In this document: piece after piece, positions 47,681 to 59,965 of the stretch
Position numbering within the stretch: the stretch's first letter is position 1
Layout of the letters: every line of letters begins with the position of its first letter
Assembly (NCBI GenBank): GCA_013398955.1
Contig: VWPU01008529.1
Coordinates: forward strand, 1-64,000
Reading direction: 5' to 3'
DNA: 64,000 bases
Origin: Callaeas wilsoni
Taxonomy: Eukaryota > Chordata > Aves > Passeriformes > Callaeidae
Translations under genes and position numbers: made by a program
The notes under the pieces: model-generated
Seen by the model: only the letters and a program-made list of their open reading frames with translations
Told to the model about the DNA's origin: nothing
The model's database searches: none

Positions 47681-50600
47681 GTGGAGACAGTGCTGTGTTT
47701 TGTCTGTGGATGCCCATGCCTCAGGATCTAGCAAGTTAATGCAGTGAAACCACTCTTTGTGGATGTATCTAGCTGACAAATAAGTTTGCTGTCCCTGAGG
47801 GAAGCTATAATGTTTTCAAAAAACATTTTTTCTTCTCTCATTGGGTATAAGATTGAACATGGCATAAAAAGTCAGGAACACTTCATTTTAGAGCTGTCAG
47901 AATGCTTTTATCTTGGAACACTTTAACATCATGTAAGATTATATATGCTGATATTTTAATAAAATGTAATACAAAATTAAAAGTCAGAATGAAATACGGC
48001 GTAACAGACAAACCTAAGAAGTTAAATTAAATATTCCATCATAGAAATCAGTATTTTGGAAGATTTTGTTGTTGACAAAATTGTATTTGTCATCTGAAAA
48101 GCCATTTTGCTGTCTAGTTGAAATCTTGTTTTAACAGGGTCTGGTTGTGAATTGCTGAATTTTGTGTTCAAGAATATGGATGCATTTCAAGGAAAGCATT
48201 GAAAAGCTACGATGATGATTATGATGAATCTTCATCAGTAATGTAGTGAATTTGATTTGGTGTGCTGATGTAGTAAAGAATTGCTTTGTGTCCAGCATCA
48301 GATTTCTGTCTTGAATATTCCTTGGGTCATGTTGTGTTTATCACCAGGACAGACAAGTATAATCTTCTTCAGGCTAGAATTTGCATATGATTGTTTCACA
48401 TTTGATAGATTTGCTGAGGCAGTGGTCAAAGCACAACAGGGGAAGCAGCAGGGATTTCCCTGCTTGCAAGACAAGAAACAAGAAGTCACAGAATTACAGC
48501 ACTGGACTGAGGCCTCTCAGTTACTGTCTTCAGGCAAGCTTGTCTCTGGATTGAGGTCTCCTTTCTACTTTGTTCCTTGTGCACAACTTTAAGGGTTTCT
48601 TTATGCTGCCTACTATAAAAAAGGCCCTATTAATGGGAATTTAAGATTATTTTCTGCTTGATTTAAAAACTATAATACATCAATTTTTTAATGTAGTGAA
48701 TTAACTAAGTTGTTGGGAAATATCGTGAGCAACTTAAACTTCAGATACATCAGAGTTCAAATTACTTCATAAACCATAAACAGAACAAAATTTATTGAAG
48801 GACAGTTGCTATTAGTAATTGATGTGATGGCAAGTTTTAGATAGTGAACAGTTTTTCTGGCTCTTACAATTTATATTTCAAATTCCTTCCATTTATTTGG
48901 AAGTGGGTCCTACTTTATTCACCTTGGAAACCATCAATTAAATGTCTTTGAGAATTTAGAAGACCAGATGTGGAAAACAGGCGAAGAATCTTTTGCATTA
49001 CCTATTCCCCACTCCCCACTTTTTTCATGTTTGAGAAATTCTTGCCAGTTTTTAAGGGTCCCAGAGGAGCCCTGTCAATGTTTAAATCTCCAAGTACATG
49101 TAAAAGGTGTATGAAGAAGGATATAATATAAAAATAGTACCAGGTTCTGCTAGTGGTTTCTCACAATGCTTTCTGATGAATTAGTCAGGAATTTGGCACC
49201 TTGGAAAACACAACAGTTTTCAAACCAAAGTTACTTTTCCATCTAGTGTGGATCGTGAGTTCCTCAGTTTCTCCAGAATCAACACGTGCCATATTTGGAG
49301 CCGTGTCTAGGTCACTGTTTTTTGCTTAAGGGATAATATTTCAAAGTCAGGGGACTTGCACATCCAACTTTCAATTCCTTCTATTATTTTGGGAATCCTC
49401 TGCCAATGTTCTTTGAAATTTTCTTTTGTTTTCTCTGCTCATTCTCTTCACGGTAATGTGGTGTGGTTTCTTCCTGCAGTCTTTGCTCAGGCCTGCTTTC
49501 CACTGAAGTCAAGCAGACCATTCAGTAGGTGACTGGTTTGATTCTCTATGTGAGGTTTTTTTTTTTTTTAAATAACTCTTGCAAAAATAATGCTAGTGAC
49601 ACTTGCCAAAACTTTTTGCCTACCTACACGTGAGCTAATGGATGTTACTCTAGATCACAGAAACCAATGTCAGTGTTCCAGTCATTATGGTGTAGCTGAT
49701 TATTTTGATAATTTTCAGTTCACTGGATAGTGTAAGACATCTTTCTTTCAACTAGTTTTTGGTTGATTTGGTTGGAACTCCCAATGATGACATGGCTTTT
49801 AACCAAAAGTAATGTTTTTTCTGGGTCTCAGTTCTGAATCATATCCATTTAGATGACTGGCTTCATTAGAATCTTCCAATGCAAACAGTAGATTTGGGTT
49901 TCATTCAAAAAGTCATGTCCTGAAGTTGAATTTATTATAGGACCAGAATTCTGTACAAAGTCAACCCCAAAAATGAAAATATTTATGCTTGGCAAGAATA
50001 CCAAAGTTTGTTTGTGTTACCTTGTCCTGTAGAGTTAGGTCAGGAACCTCTATTTTACAGCTTTGCACCAGCATGTATTGTTTAATGAAAGAAAACATCA
50101 GCCTCCCAGGAACATTGAGAAATATTGGCTTCTTGCCTTGATAAAGTGAATGGTGACCCACTAGTAATGAATGTCTTACTAAACTATCTTGTGTGATGAC
50201 ACACAATTTTCTGCACATCTTAAATACTACCTTAGATAGAGACCTACATTAGCATCTGCGAAAGAACAGCAGCTTGTATTGTTAAATTCTGTGGCAGTCC
50301 CTGTTGCAGTGAAATTCATAGTCTGGTTGGATGTCAGGTTGTCTGGCATAATTAGTCCAGGGAATCTGTGCTTAGCACTTGATTGCTGTATCTCATTTCC
50401 AGATATTTTGGATAAGAAACAAAAATGTTTGGCTGCTGAGAAATATTTACACTCATAAACTAGAAAGCCACCTCTTTCTTTCTTGTTTGAAGTTTCTCAT
50501 TGAAGTTTCTGGCTCTGATTTTGTGTCATTCCCGTTGCCACAAATTACACTGTATGGTCCATTGCTCAACTGTTCATGTTTATATCATGCAAGTAAAGAC

Positions 50601-53449
50601 CTGTTTGACTGATGGTCTTTTTGATATTTGAAAGTATTTCATTCCCTCATCAATGTTAGCTGTAATATCACACTACTGAAAAGGTATAAGATGAGTCTAA
50701 TCAGACAGAGCTATAAGACGAGGCCCTCTGTCTCTTCTTATAAATGAATTGCCAGACTGAAGAGGATTATAAAGTCATGGGGTGAGCAGGAAAGTTTTTA
50801 ACTAACTTTTGATTCATGAAAATTTTTTTCTCACTACTAATAAAGCCCACGTTATATAAGCTATCTACTTTCATACTATTTTTCCATGCTCTCATCTTTT
50901 TGTTCTCATTTATCATATTGACGGTACTTTCCAAGAGTAATGAGTTATTTTTTGAGATGTTAAACCTGAATGGCTAAATAAGTTAAAAAGAAAATATATT
51001 TGAACAAATAGCATTGTCTCTGACACTACTTCTTAATCCTTTAAGAGCTTTGCTCTACAGGAACCCAGGGAATTCTACATGTTTTAAGACAGAGTAGGAC
51101 TATGTTGAACTAAGCAATCACTTTCAGATTTTTATACCCTGCAGCTCATCATCTGATTCCTAACTTTTTATCTTGTAACAGAAGTTATAAGTCAAGTTAT
51201 ATTCATAATGTACTGCCCTCAACAGCATTATCGCTAGACCTTTTATTTTAAACTAGGGGAGGATTTCCTCCTCACCCCCCCCTCAAGATTTCCTTCTCCT
51301 TCAAGGATAAGTTCCTTGTTTGTTATAAATTGTACTGCTCAGGAAAATTTTGTCTCAGGACAGTTCATGTACCACAGAAATAAATGAAGATAGGTACAGA
51401 AATATTGCTTCATCTGGATTCATGCAGGAATATACAATTTGCTAGCAGCAAAAAATTTCCTTCTCTCTCATCTGAAAACTCAGGAAAACATTCTTCTTTA
51501 CTCAATTTCAGTGTCATCAAAATACACCAAAAGCTCTTGGGAAAATTAGTTTGGTATTCTACTCTTAACTGGCAAGTAAAGCATTTGTTTCTCAGTGGCA
51601 TTCATTGAAGTATTTTCGAAAACAAGCTAAAGGGGTGGAGGGGAGGTGGTAGCTAGCCTGGGTTCCTCATGTTCCTCTGCTGAATAGTGTGGTATGTTCC
51701 TGTTGTGGATCTTCTTCACCTGTGTGAGCCCAGAGGGGACAATGGGAATGTACTGGAATTTTACCTTAGACACCCGGCTTGCTCGGTGGGACCTTAATTT
51801 GTAATTATTAGTAATTAGGAGGGGTTGGGGGCTTGGAGGAGCAAACTCAGCTTGGGATGAGTTTTCAGAGTTGGTGGCTAGGAGAAAAAATGTTTTCCCT
51901 CTCTTTATAAATTCATTATATTTGATCTGAAGTTACTGAAAGACATGAACTATGGAACCTCGCATCAGTGTTTTTACAGTAGCTCTGCAGAGGAGACCAA
52001 CGTGGCAGATCATGAAAGGAAGCAATGTTGCTCATATCCTGCACAGGGCTTTAAAAATACATCCATGGTTCTAAGGGCTGCTCTGTGGTTTCCTGAAGAT
52101 AAATATTTTTCAGTTCAAGTAGATTTATGCCTGAACAGCCAATATACTGAAGGGTGGATTCTAATCTAAGCTTCACCTACTGCAAATCCAGAGTAACCCA
52201 GGAGTCACTGTATTTTTCCCTGTCTATGAGATGTGAGATGGCTCTTATATCTTTATCTGTTTATTAAAGCATACATTTATGTTGTCGTGGCCCTTTTGAA
52301 GGGGAATTTAATGACTGCTTTCTTTTACACTCCTTAGTTTTGGGTATTAAGTTGATTAGGATAGTCATAACTTGCAGTCTTAAATTGCCTGACAGTTCAA
52401 TTTCTTTCTGTGACTTGTCGTCCTCTAAGAGCGGGGTTTTGGGTGGGGATTTAGGTATGTGTTAAAAAGAATTTTAGTTACTGTACAGGATATAGTTACT
52501 ATTCCCTAGTTTCATGTGAAGCATTCTACTCCTTTTAATTTTTTTCTTCCACTTCTATCACTTAGAACACTTCTCCTGCATGTATATGCTTTATGATTTG
52601 TTTTTTTCACTGGCTACTTGTAATGAATTCTTACTAAATCTCGGTATTTTTGACTATTCAAGTAGGATGTCTCTTATTTAGTGTTATTTCTATATTTATC
52701 TGTAATCTTTAAGAAAATTATTTTTGGAAATTCAGTGGAATGAATTTGTTTTGCTACATGCCTTGTGTTTGTCTATATTAAGTCTGTAGTTGTTTCACTA
52801 TTTTTCATGCTAACACACGTGAAACCGACACGTTTATGTCAGTCATTTTCCTTTTACGGTTTTTGTTTCTCTAGATAGAGTAGAAGGTGTGGAGAGCTGG
52901 GCAAATGGAAAAGTAAAAAATGTAATTATGGTCATGGACTACATATCCTTTTCTTAAGCAAAACTCAATTAAATTGGGTTCTTTTGGTGCTGGATGCAAG
53001 ACCCTCCTTTGAAGCACTGATGGCAGAGCTCAGCATCATCTTCTAGAGAAATTTTGCTTTTGTGACAGACAGCAGCAGAGTATAAATGAGAAGACTGGCT
53101 GATGTCATTGGCAGCTATTTTAATATATGTTTACTATATTTATCTATAGCAGTTCAACAGTATGCTTTTAATAGTTACCTCGACTCTCTTTTCTAAATCT
53201 GTATAATAATCAAAATTGCTTTGTTAAGTAGTCTAATGACCAGATATTAATTCAATTGTGAAATTCTATAGTAAAATAGTTCTCCTTTTATACCAAACTA
53301 TAACCAGTCAGGTTGTATCACAACTTTCTTCTGCACCCTGAGCCCTCTTATCACTGTCTGTCTGCCTTCTACACTGAATCCTTTGAGCACCTCCCAGGAA
53401 GCTGCCATCATATTTCAGACACGGTGAGAGTCCCTGTGAAGTCACTATG

Positions 53450-53474
53450 AAGGAATTCCAATTCTGAATTCCTT
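53450..53474. repeat. Perfect 9-bp inverted repeat (hairpin)
   Basis: AAGGAATTC at 53450-53458 pairs exactly with GAATTCCTT at 53466-53474 across a 7-base loop. No associated feature is seen. Confidence 0.9.
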
Positions 53475-55274
53475 GAATTGGTGAATGCAATTAGTCGTCA
53501 TGTTTGGCTCTGATGTCAGGAAGTTTGACTTGGTGTGGTGTGTATATTTAGCTGTTTTGCTTTTCATCCAGTTCTTTCTTGGGGAAAAGAGAAAGTCAAG
53601 TGACTTTCTTGAAATCATTCAGAGTCCTGTCAATTTGAAAGCATATTTCTACACACTCCTCTTTGCTATAATAATTTCCAGGAGTGGTGTTTCTAACAGG
53701 TTACAGATAAGGATGACAGCAGTGCTAAGTGTGGCATAATTTGAATATTCAGACCTTCAGATTAAATTTTTATGATTCTTATTTAAACAGTGACAGAACA
53801 GTTCTGATGTAGCTTATATGGAACATTTGGAGAGCTGTCCAAAACCTGTCAACCCACCCGTTTCCAGATCAATGTTCAAAACACGCCCAATCCTTTATCT
53901 TTCTAGAGCACAATGTTAAATCTAGAACTAGGAATTCTCACTGTTTAGTCAAGAATCTGAATAAACTATGGAAATATGTTCTCTTATTTTTGACTTTTGT
54001 TTTTTCAACAGCACTTGTTTCAGTATGTTGTACAATTCACTTTGTCACTTATAAGGAATGTTTTTTGGATTCCTGAAACTTACTGGATGGTGGAATTTTT
54101 ATTTGTTCACCTACAGTCTTAATTTATTACTGGTATTCTTTGATACCCAATTTAGTGTTTCAGGTTCAGCAGGCTCCATCCTGCTAATCTTTTACTGCCA
54201 TCTGATTTGTGAGCTTTTTTGTTTGTTTTTCCTGAAAAATTGGGGTTTGTTTTCAGTTAGCATTTAAAATGCAATGTTTTAGACATTTACATTGACAGTT
54301 ATCTTCAAATCTCTCTTCCATCTACTTTATCATATTGTTTTAAGAGATGCTTGGTCATCTTCAGGGTCACTTACAGTAGTTTAATTTAGATTTCTTTTTT
54401 TCTGTGATTCACTGATCTGTGACACTCCCTTTTAGTCTGAAGGTAGTTTCCTTCCACTCTGACTTCACTTTTTTTCTTTATCAGCCTTTTGTGATACTCT
54501 AGTATGAATCTTTTGGATTACTTTAAACTTGCATTAGTTTCCTTTCACTCAAAATCATTGAAGGAAATAATTGAGTGAATTTAGCTGTTAGCATCCAGAC
54601 TGGAGCTCAGATTAGTTTCTATGTGTTTCATGCTACTGCTACAGCTTTCCTGAAGGCCTCATTTCTGTGGCTGGAGTCACTGGGATTCCTCACGAGGCTC
54701 AGATGTTCAGTGAAGACAGGATGGCAGTTCAGTTTATGACCCCTAAAACGTCAGGTTTGTGCCTTTAATGTTCTTCACCTGCCTGATGTTAATCCCACAC
54801 AACTGGACAGTTCCTGACCTGTTTCTTTCGTGAACTCAGAAGTCAATTGGATGGTAATGTAAAAAACTAACAAACTCCCACCCCCAGAACCAAAGAAGAA
54901 AAAAAACCAAAAAATGGTGATCCTCAAACTCATCACTGCAGCAGAGCAGCATGTGGTAGGATTTCGCAGCAAGTCTGCTGCGTGCTTCTCTGGTTGCACC
55001 GAAGCATCTGTCTTTAGAGTCCATATCAGCATGCTGTGAGTCCTGTCATGGAGGATTAGGAAAAAACCCTTCCAGGAGGGATTACATGCATTCCTGAGCC
55101 ACTGCACAGAGAAGTTAATTAGAGTTGGGGGGAGGAAGGCAGGAATGAGACAAAGACTGTATTAGCCATCTAATTTGGAAGAAAACTGTTGTATCAAATC
55201 ATGATTATTGCAATCATTGCACCCTTGGTGAACCTTCAGTAAGAGATGGGTATTCATCAGACTGCATAAATTAG

Positions 55275-55950
55275 AGAGAAAAAAAAATTTGCATGAGGTC
55301 ATCTAATCTGTCCCCTGAGGCCAGTCCCCTGTAGTACAGCTTCTAATGCTTGTCCAATCTGTTTCTAAGCACCTCACATGATGAGGCTTACTTCTCCGTG
55401 GGTAGCTCGCAGGGGAATAGTGTAGGAGTGACTGGGCAAAAAATAAAGCACTGTAGCATTCTTGTAACAGTGGCTTCGAGTGCCTGTGTTGAGTGTTTGA
55501 GCTTGCCTAGTGTAGACCAGGACAGACTGAGGAAAGTGCTGTATATCCTGCTCTGGTGTGGAGTCTTCTCTGAGCTCAGCCCCCTCCTTGCTGAGGAGGC
55601 ATCAAGAGTGCCACGTACCACTGCCTTCCAGCAGCCAGTCAGTTCTCACTCTGAAAGCTTCTCCTTGATGCTTGGGCTAAATGGTCCCTGTTGGTTTAAT
55701 CTCTTGACTCCTTGCTACTCCAACTGAAGTAAATAATTCTTCTACCTTCCTGATGTTTATACCCATCAGATGCTTGTAGATCCTAATCATGTCTGTATAT
55801 GTGTGTGTGTCCCCTTAATCTTCAGTAAACCAAGTTACTTTTTTATGAGTCTTAATATTTCCTTGTGAATCAGTCCCTCTAGTCTTTTAATCATTCCTGT
55901 AGCTCATACTTGATCTCCCTCCAGTTTATCAGTATTGTTCCATTAATGAG
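55275..55950 (-). mobile_element. Ancient CR1 LINE fragment
   Basis: Read on the minus strand this is the 3' portion of an old CR1. On the plus strand the reverse-complement landmarks are GAGGTCATCTAATCTGTCCC (55298), then TCTAGTCTTTTAATCATTCC (55879) and CTCCCTCCAGTTTATCAGTA (55915), which match the usual CR1 antisense phrases. Divergence is high and borders are approximate. A short TG repeat lies inside at 55798-55810. Confidence 0.75.
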
Positions 55951-56499
55951 GAACAGAGATGCAGGTGAAATGTATTTATATCAGCGACAACAAATTATCT
56001 CAGTGGTGACCATCATCCCGAAAGAGTGGGAAAAAGTGAAAATTAATCATAATGACTAACTTGATATAGATTCATCTCACTGTATTTGTAATCTATATGT
56101 GCAGATCTTTGCCATTTCCTCATTGTTTATTTGCTAATTAAACATTTGCTTTAATAATCTATATATGGCTCCTGCATCAGAAATGCAAAAAGAGTTAATG
56201 ACTAGAGGAGAACACAGTTTGTGAACTATGGGTACTGAAAGAACTTCTGCAGTGAATTACATGGGAAATTTTCTCCGACCATTTCTGTCTGTAGAATTCA
56301 ATGGCATAAATATTGGTAATTAATAAATGCAAAATCTAGGAGTAAATTAAGTCCCAGTGTGAATATCCCAGAGAAATGATATTAACGCAGTCAAAGCTTG
56401 TCAGTCTTTTACCTAAATGCATACATGACTCATCTTGGCAGTGTTGTCGATGGATGTCCCACTGCTTGACACATGCAGCAAAGTAAAATAGCATATTTG

Positions 56500-56620
56500 T
56501 TTCCAGGATGAAGAATTGAAGTGCAGATGTGCTAAGGGACTTCACCAGATCCAAGGCTACAGAGTATGGCTAAACTGAGAATGGAACCCAGTTCCCTTAG
56601 TTCTCAGAGGCATTATATCA
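56500..56620 (+). repeat. MIR-like SINE fragment, diverged
   Basis: GGGACTTCACCAGATCCAAG near 56537 and CTGAGAATGGAACCCAGTTC near 56575 correspond to the conserved GTGACTTGCCCAAGGTCACA and GCTGGGATTTGAACCCAGGT regions of MIR-type SINEs. Only the 3' half is visible. Confidence 0.55.
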
Positions 56621-58127
56621 AGGCATGCTATCTCTGTTATCAGTTTGCTGTTATTAGTGAGACTTAGTAGATTTCAAAAGATGTTTGAAATTCTCAAAGC
56701 ATTGAAAATTCAATTTCAGCATAGTACAAAGAAAATCTCACCCTTGTTTCATTAATTCTAAAGGTCAAATATTCCTCAGCTTCTTGAAACATACAGATAA
56801 ATTTTTCATATATAGGAGTGTTTTCATGGTTGTAGCTTTTAGATTTAAGACAGTGTTCACATTTTAGTCTGCTTGACAAAGTAGGCTCAGCTGTCTGAGA
56901 AAATTCAAAAACTGCCCTCACGCTTTCTACCTCTTTATATTCTAAGTAATTTGAATTCATTCTTTTGAATGCTGTGTTGCCATTTAGGAAATATATGTGT
57001 GTTCTGGTTGGAGTGCTGAGTCAGTATGTTGTGTCATGTGAAAACAATGAGATTTTTCTGTGATTCTAGTAGGGATGGCACCAAGGTAATGCTGCACAGA
57101 AATGGTGGGTTGCTGATCTACAGCAGCTGAGTTGAAACCTCTTCCCTCTATTACTACTGGAGCCAAAAGAGAGATGTTATGAAATGTGCAAGACATTTAA
57201 ATAGTTTTTTCTTAGATATGGCATAAATGGCTAAATAATGATGTATCCAGGGGACTTGTTCTGTTTCTACTAAGCATTTTAATTTAAAGCACTTTTACCT
57301 TTTGTTTCACATTCTTTTGTAAGCTCTTCCAGCTAAACCACAGATGCATCTGAGAAGACTAGAAATGAGAGCTGTCATTTTGCCCACGTGATTGTCAGTT
57401 CTTTGCAATTGGGAATATTTTATCAATGGAAGCTGTGGGCAAGCAATGCTATTGCAGAGACTGGTGCAGTTCTTGGCACTTTCTGGAGGCTGTTGCACAT
57501 GAAGATTAAGAAGTATTGGGAGTGGAGAATGGCAGTCAAGGTGTCTTGAGAATCTAAAGAAATAGTGGTAGCCTAGCAAAGGCTCAAAGGGCAATGGATT
57601 AGTTACAAGTTCTCTATTAAATCGTCACGTTTCCTGGCTCATGCAACCAAATACTTTTTTCATAAGTGATGTGCTTATAGTACTCTCTCTTGACACCATG
57701 AGCTAGTCAGAGTAAGGTCCCATGCTGCATTTTTGGCTTCTTTTGCCTGTGCCATCTGTTATTTTGGTGTATCATTGAAAGGTTGGTGTTGCTATTGCAC
57801 ATGTGAGAATAAAACAGAGAGACAGGGCGTGCTGTGTCAATATGAAATGCCAAAACATGAGCTGCATTTTAAATTAATTTTCAGTAGGTTAAAGCTAATG
57901 TTTTCTAAAAGGGTTCTGGATTTGAGCAGTGTCAAAATGACACTTAATGGTTGACTTTTTGGGCAGAAATGACTCAGCTATTGGAACACTCAGTTTTGTT
58001 CATTTTCCTTCCATCCTCATGTCAATCCAGCATTTGTCATGGAGCTGAAGTCTCCTATCTCATGTTCTCATTCCGTGCCTTTAGGAGGTTATTTCTAGCT
58101 CAACCTTTTTCCTGGTTCTTTGTTTTG

Positions 58128-58153
58128 TTTTTTTTTCCCCCCCCCCCACCCCC
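58128..58153. repeat. T9-C11-A-C5 homopolymer tract
   Basis: Nine T are followed by eleven C, an A and five C. The minus strand is therefore G-rich (G5, T, G11), but it lacks the four separated G runs of a clean quadruplex, although the long run could supply several. Length is likely polymorphic or assembly-sensitive. Confidence 0.9.
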
Positions 58154-58994
58154 TGCTTCCCTCTCTAGTCATGAGATTTTGAGGTTCCTCAGTTATACAG
58201 GCTAAATTTGAATGCCCAGAACATCAGCACTTTGGGACAGACAGGCTTATAAAGTGTATTTTCATGTAGTATGTATAGTTGTCCTTTCTGCATAATTCAT
58301 GTGAGATGGGTTTCTTTGCTGTTTTTTTCTGACTGTTTTCTGTTATCCCTGCCGATCTGGGTTCTGTGTTCACTTCTATTCCCTTTCTTTTTTACTGAGG
58401 TGCAAAACCCAACTTCTGGCCTGCTTTTCTTTCATGCTCATCTACTCTTTTTTCTTCTGTTTGCCTACCAAAAGAATTAATGATGGCACATCAAATGAGT
58501 GAGACTGTGTGTTAAAAGCACACACATTTTCGTTACTATTATATAAAAGTACTTGTGTAGGAGACATTATATAGAAGTAGGCATATGGCGAGAATGGGCT
58601 GCTTTTTTGCTGCAGCAGGATACCTGTCTAGAATATGCAAAGCAATTTCCAGATTCCTGACTATCCAGAGAATGCTGAAACTGAATCCATATTGTTACTA
58701 GACTGAAGGCTAAAGTATATGTTTTCCTACCATAAATGATGCTGAGGAAATAGAATTTGTTGCCTGTTTGTGATCCTGTGAGGCTATCAGAGCAGAGAAC
58801 AGATTTATAAAAATTTATAATTTCTTGAAGAGAAGCTGAGCAATGTCTTGAAGAGAGAGACTTCTATTTTTTCCCCCTTTTCCCTCCCCTGCCCCCAACA
58901 TATACATGTTAATGTTCAACTTGCATTAATGGCTGGACTCTGTATTGGATATCATAGTGAAAATAGTCATCCTTATGATACCTACATACTGAAT

Positions 58995-59965
58995 TATTCA
59001 CAGAAACCCAAAGTAGCTGAGGTTGGAAAGGATCTCCCTGCTCAAACCATGGTCAACTACAGCAGGCTGCCCAGGGTCATATCCAGTCAGGTTGAGCAGA
59101 ACTCCAAGGATGTTCAATTACTTAGCCTGTTGCAGAGTTTAATCAGCCTTATAGTGAAAATGTGATTTTTTTTTTTTTTTTCTTTTAAGTGGCTAAATGG
59201 AACATACAGTATCTCAGTTTGTGCCAGCTATCTTGTCCTTTCGCTGAATGCTACAGAACCTGGATCTGTCATCTTTACTTGCTTCTATTGTTATTTATAT
59301 ATGTGGATAAGGTCCTCTGTGATCCTCCTCTTCTCTAGGCTGAACAGTCCTGCCCAGCTCTCTCAGCTTTTCCTTGGATAACAAGTGCTCCAGTCCTGTG
59401 ACCATCTAGGTGGCCATTTGCTGGATTTGGTCTAGTCTGCTGATGTCTGTTCCTTCCCTCCCCCATCCCTTCTGGGGAGCTCCACAGTGAGCACAGCACT
59501 CCAGATGTGTTGAACTTGATGCGATTCTCATTGACCAATTTTTTCAGCATGTCAAGGTACCTCTGAGTGGCAGCATTGTGGTCCCGTGTGTCAACCCTTC
59601 CTGCCAGTTTATCATCTGCAAACTTTCTGAGGGTGCATTCTGTCCTGTCATCCAGGTCATTAATGGAGATGTCAGACAGTACTGATGCAAGTGCTGACCT
59701 CTGAGGTTACCGCATCAGTGACTGGCCTCCATCTGGATTTCATGCACTGGTCACAACCGTGTGAGCCAGGCAGTTCAGCCAGGTTTCAGTCTACATCACT
59801 GCCGTTTTATCTAGCCCCTCTTCAGTTTATCTGTAAGGATATTCTGGCACACAGTGTCAGAAACCTTGCAAAAGTCAAGAAACAAAATCCACTGCTCTTC
59901 CTGCATCTCCTGAGCAAGTAATCTTGTAGAAGGCTTTCAGGTTGGTTAAACATAATTTCATTATC
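58995..59965 (-). mobile_element. CR1 LINE, 3' UTR plus end of reverse-transcriptase region
   Basis: About 970 bases of CR1 in reverse. On the plus strand the order is GAGGTTGGAAAGGATCTCC (59019), CAGGCTGCCCAGGGTCAT (59063), TTCTCTAGGCTGAACAGTCC (59331), CACTCCAGATGTG (59500), TTTATCATCTGCAAACTTTC (59608) and TTGCAAAAGTCAAGAAACAA (59866). These are familiar antisense CR1 phrases from the 3' end inward to the polymerase-coding part. A T16 run interrupts it at 59166-59181, and a deletion seems to join sequences near 59520. The coding sense is broken; it is a dead copy of intermediate age. Confidence 0.9.

Larger units (their letters stand above)
45751..55274. other. Gene-poor sequence with protein-like frame fragments
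   Basis: No gene is established. Plus-strand frames at about 46930-47217, 47453-47677 and 48360-48592 have protein-like composition but no recognised family, and stops or frame changes separate them. They could be decayed retrocopies, alternative exons or chance. From 48600 to 55270 the sequence is very AT-rich with only short frames. An inverted repeat is at 53450-53474 and a T14 run at 49556. Confidence 0.5.
55951..58994. other. Gene-poor unique sequence
   Basis: No gene is recognised. An AT-rich conserved-element-like block lies at 55970-56190, a MIR-like fragment at 56500-56620 and a T9/C11 homopolymer junction at 58128-58153. Open frames are short. Confidence 0.55.

Noticed and set aside
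58137..58153. Possible G-quadruplex on the minus strand from C11AC5
   Set aside because: There are only two G runs, one of them a long homopolymer, so it is better described as a simple tract.
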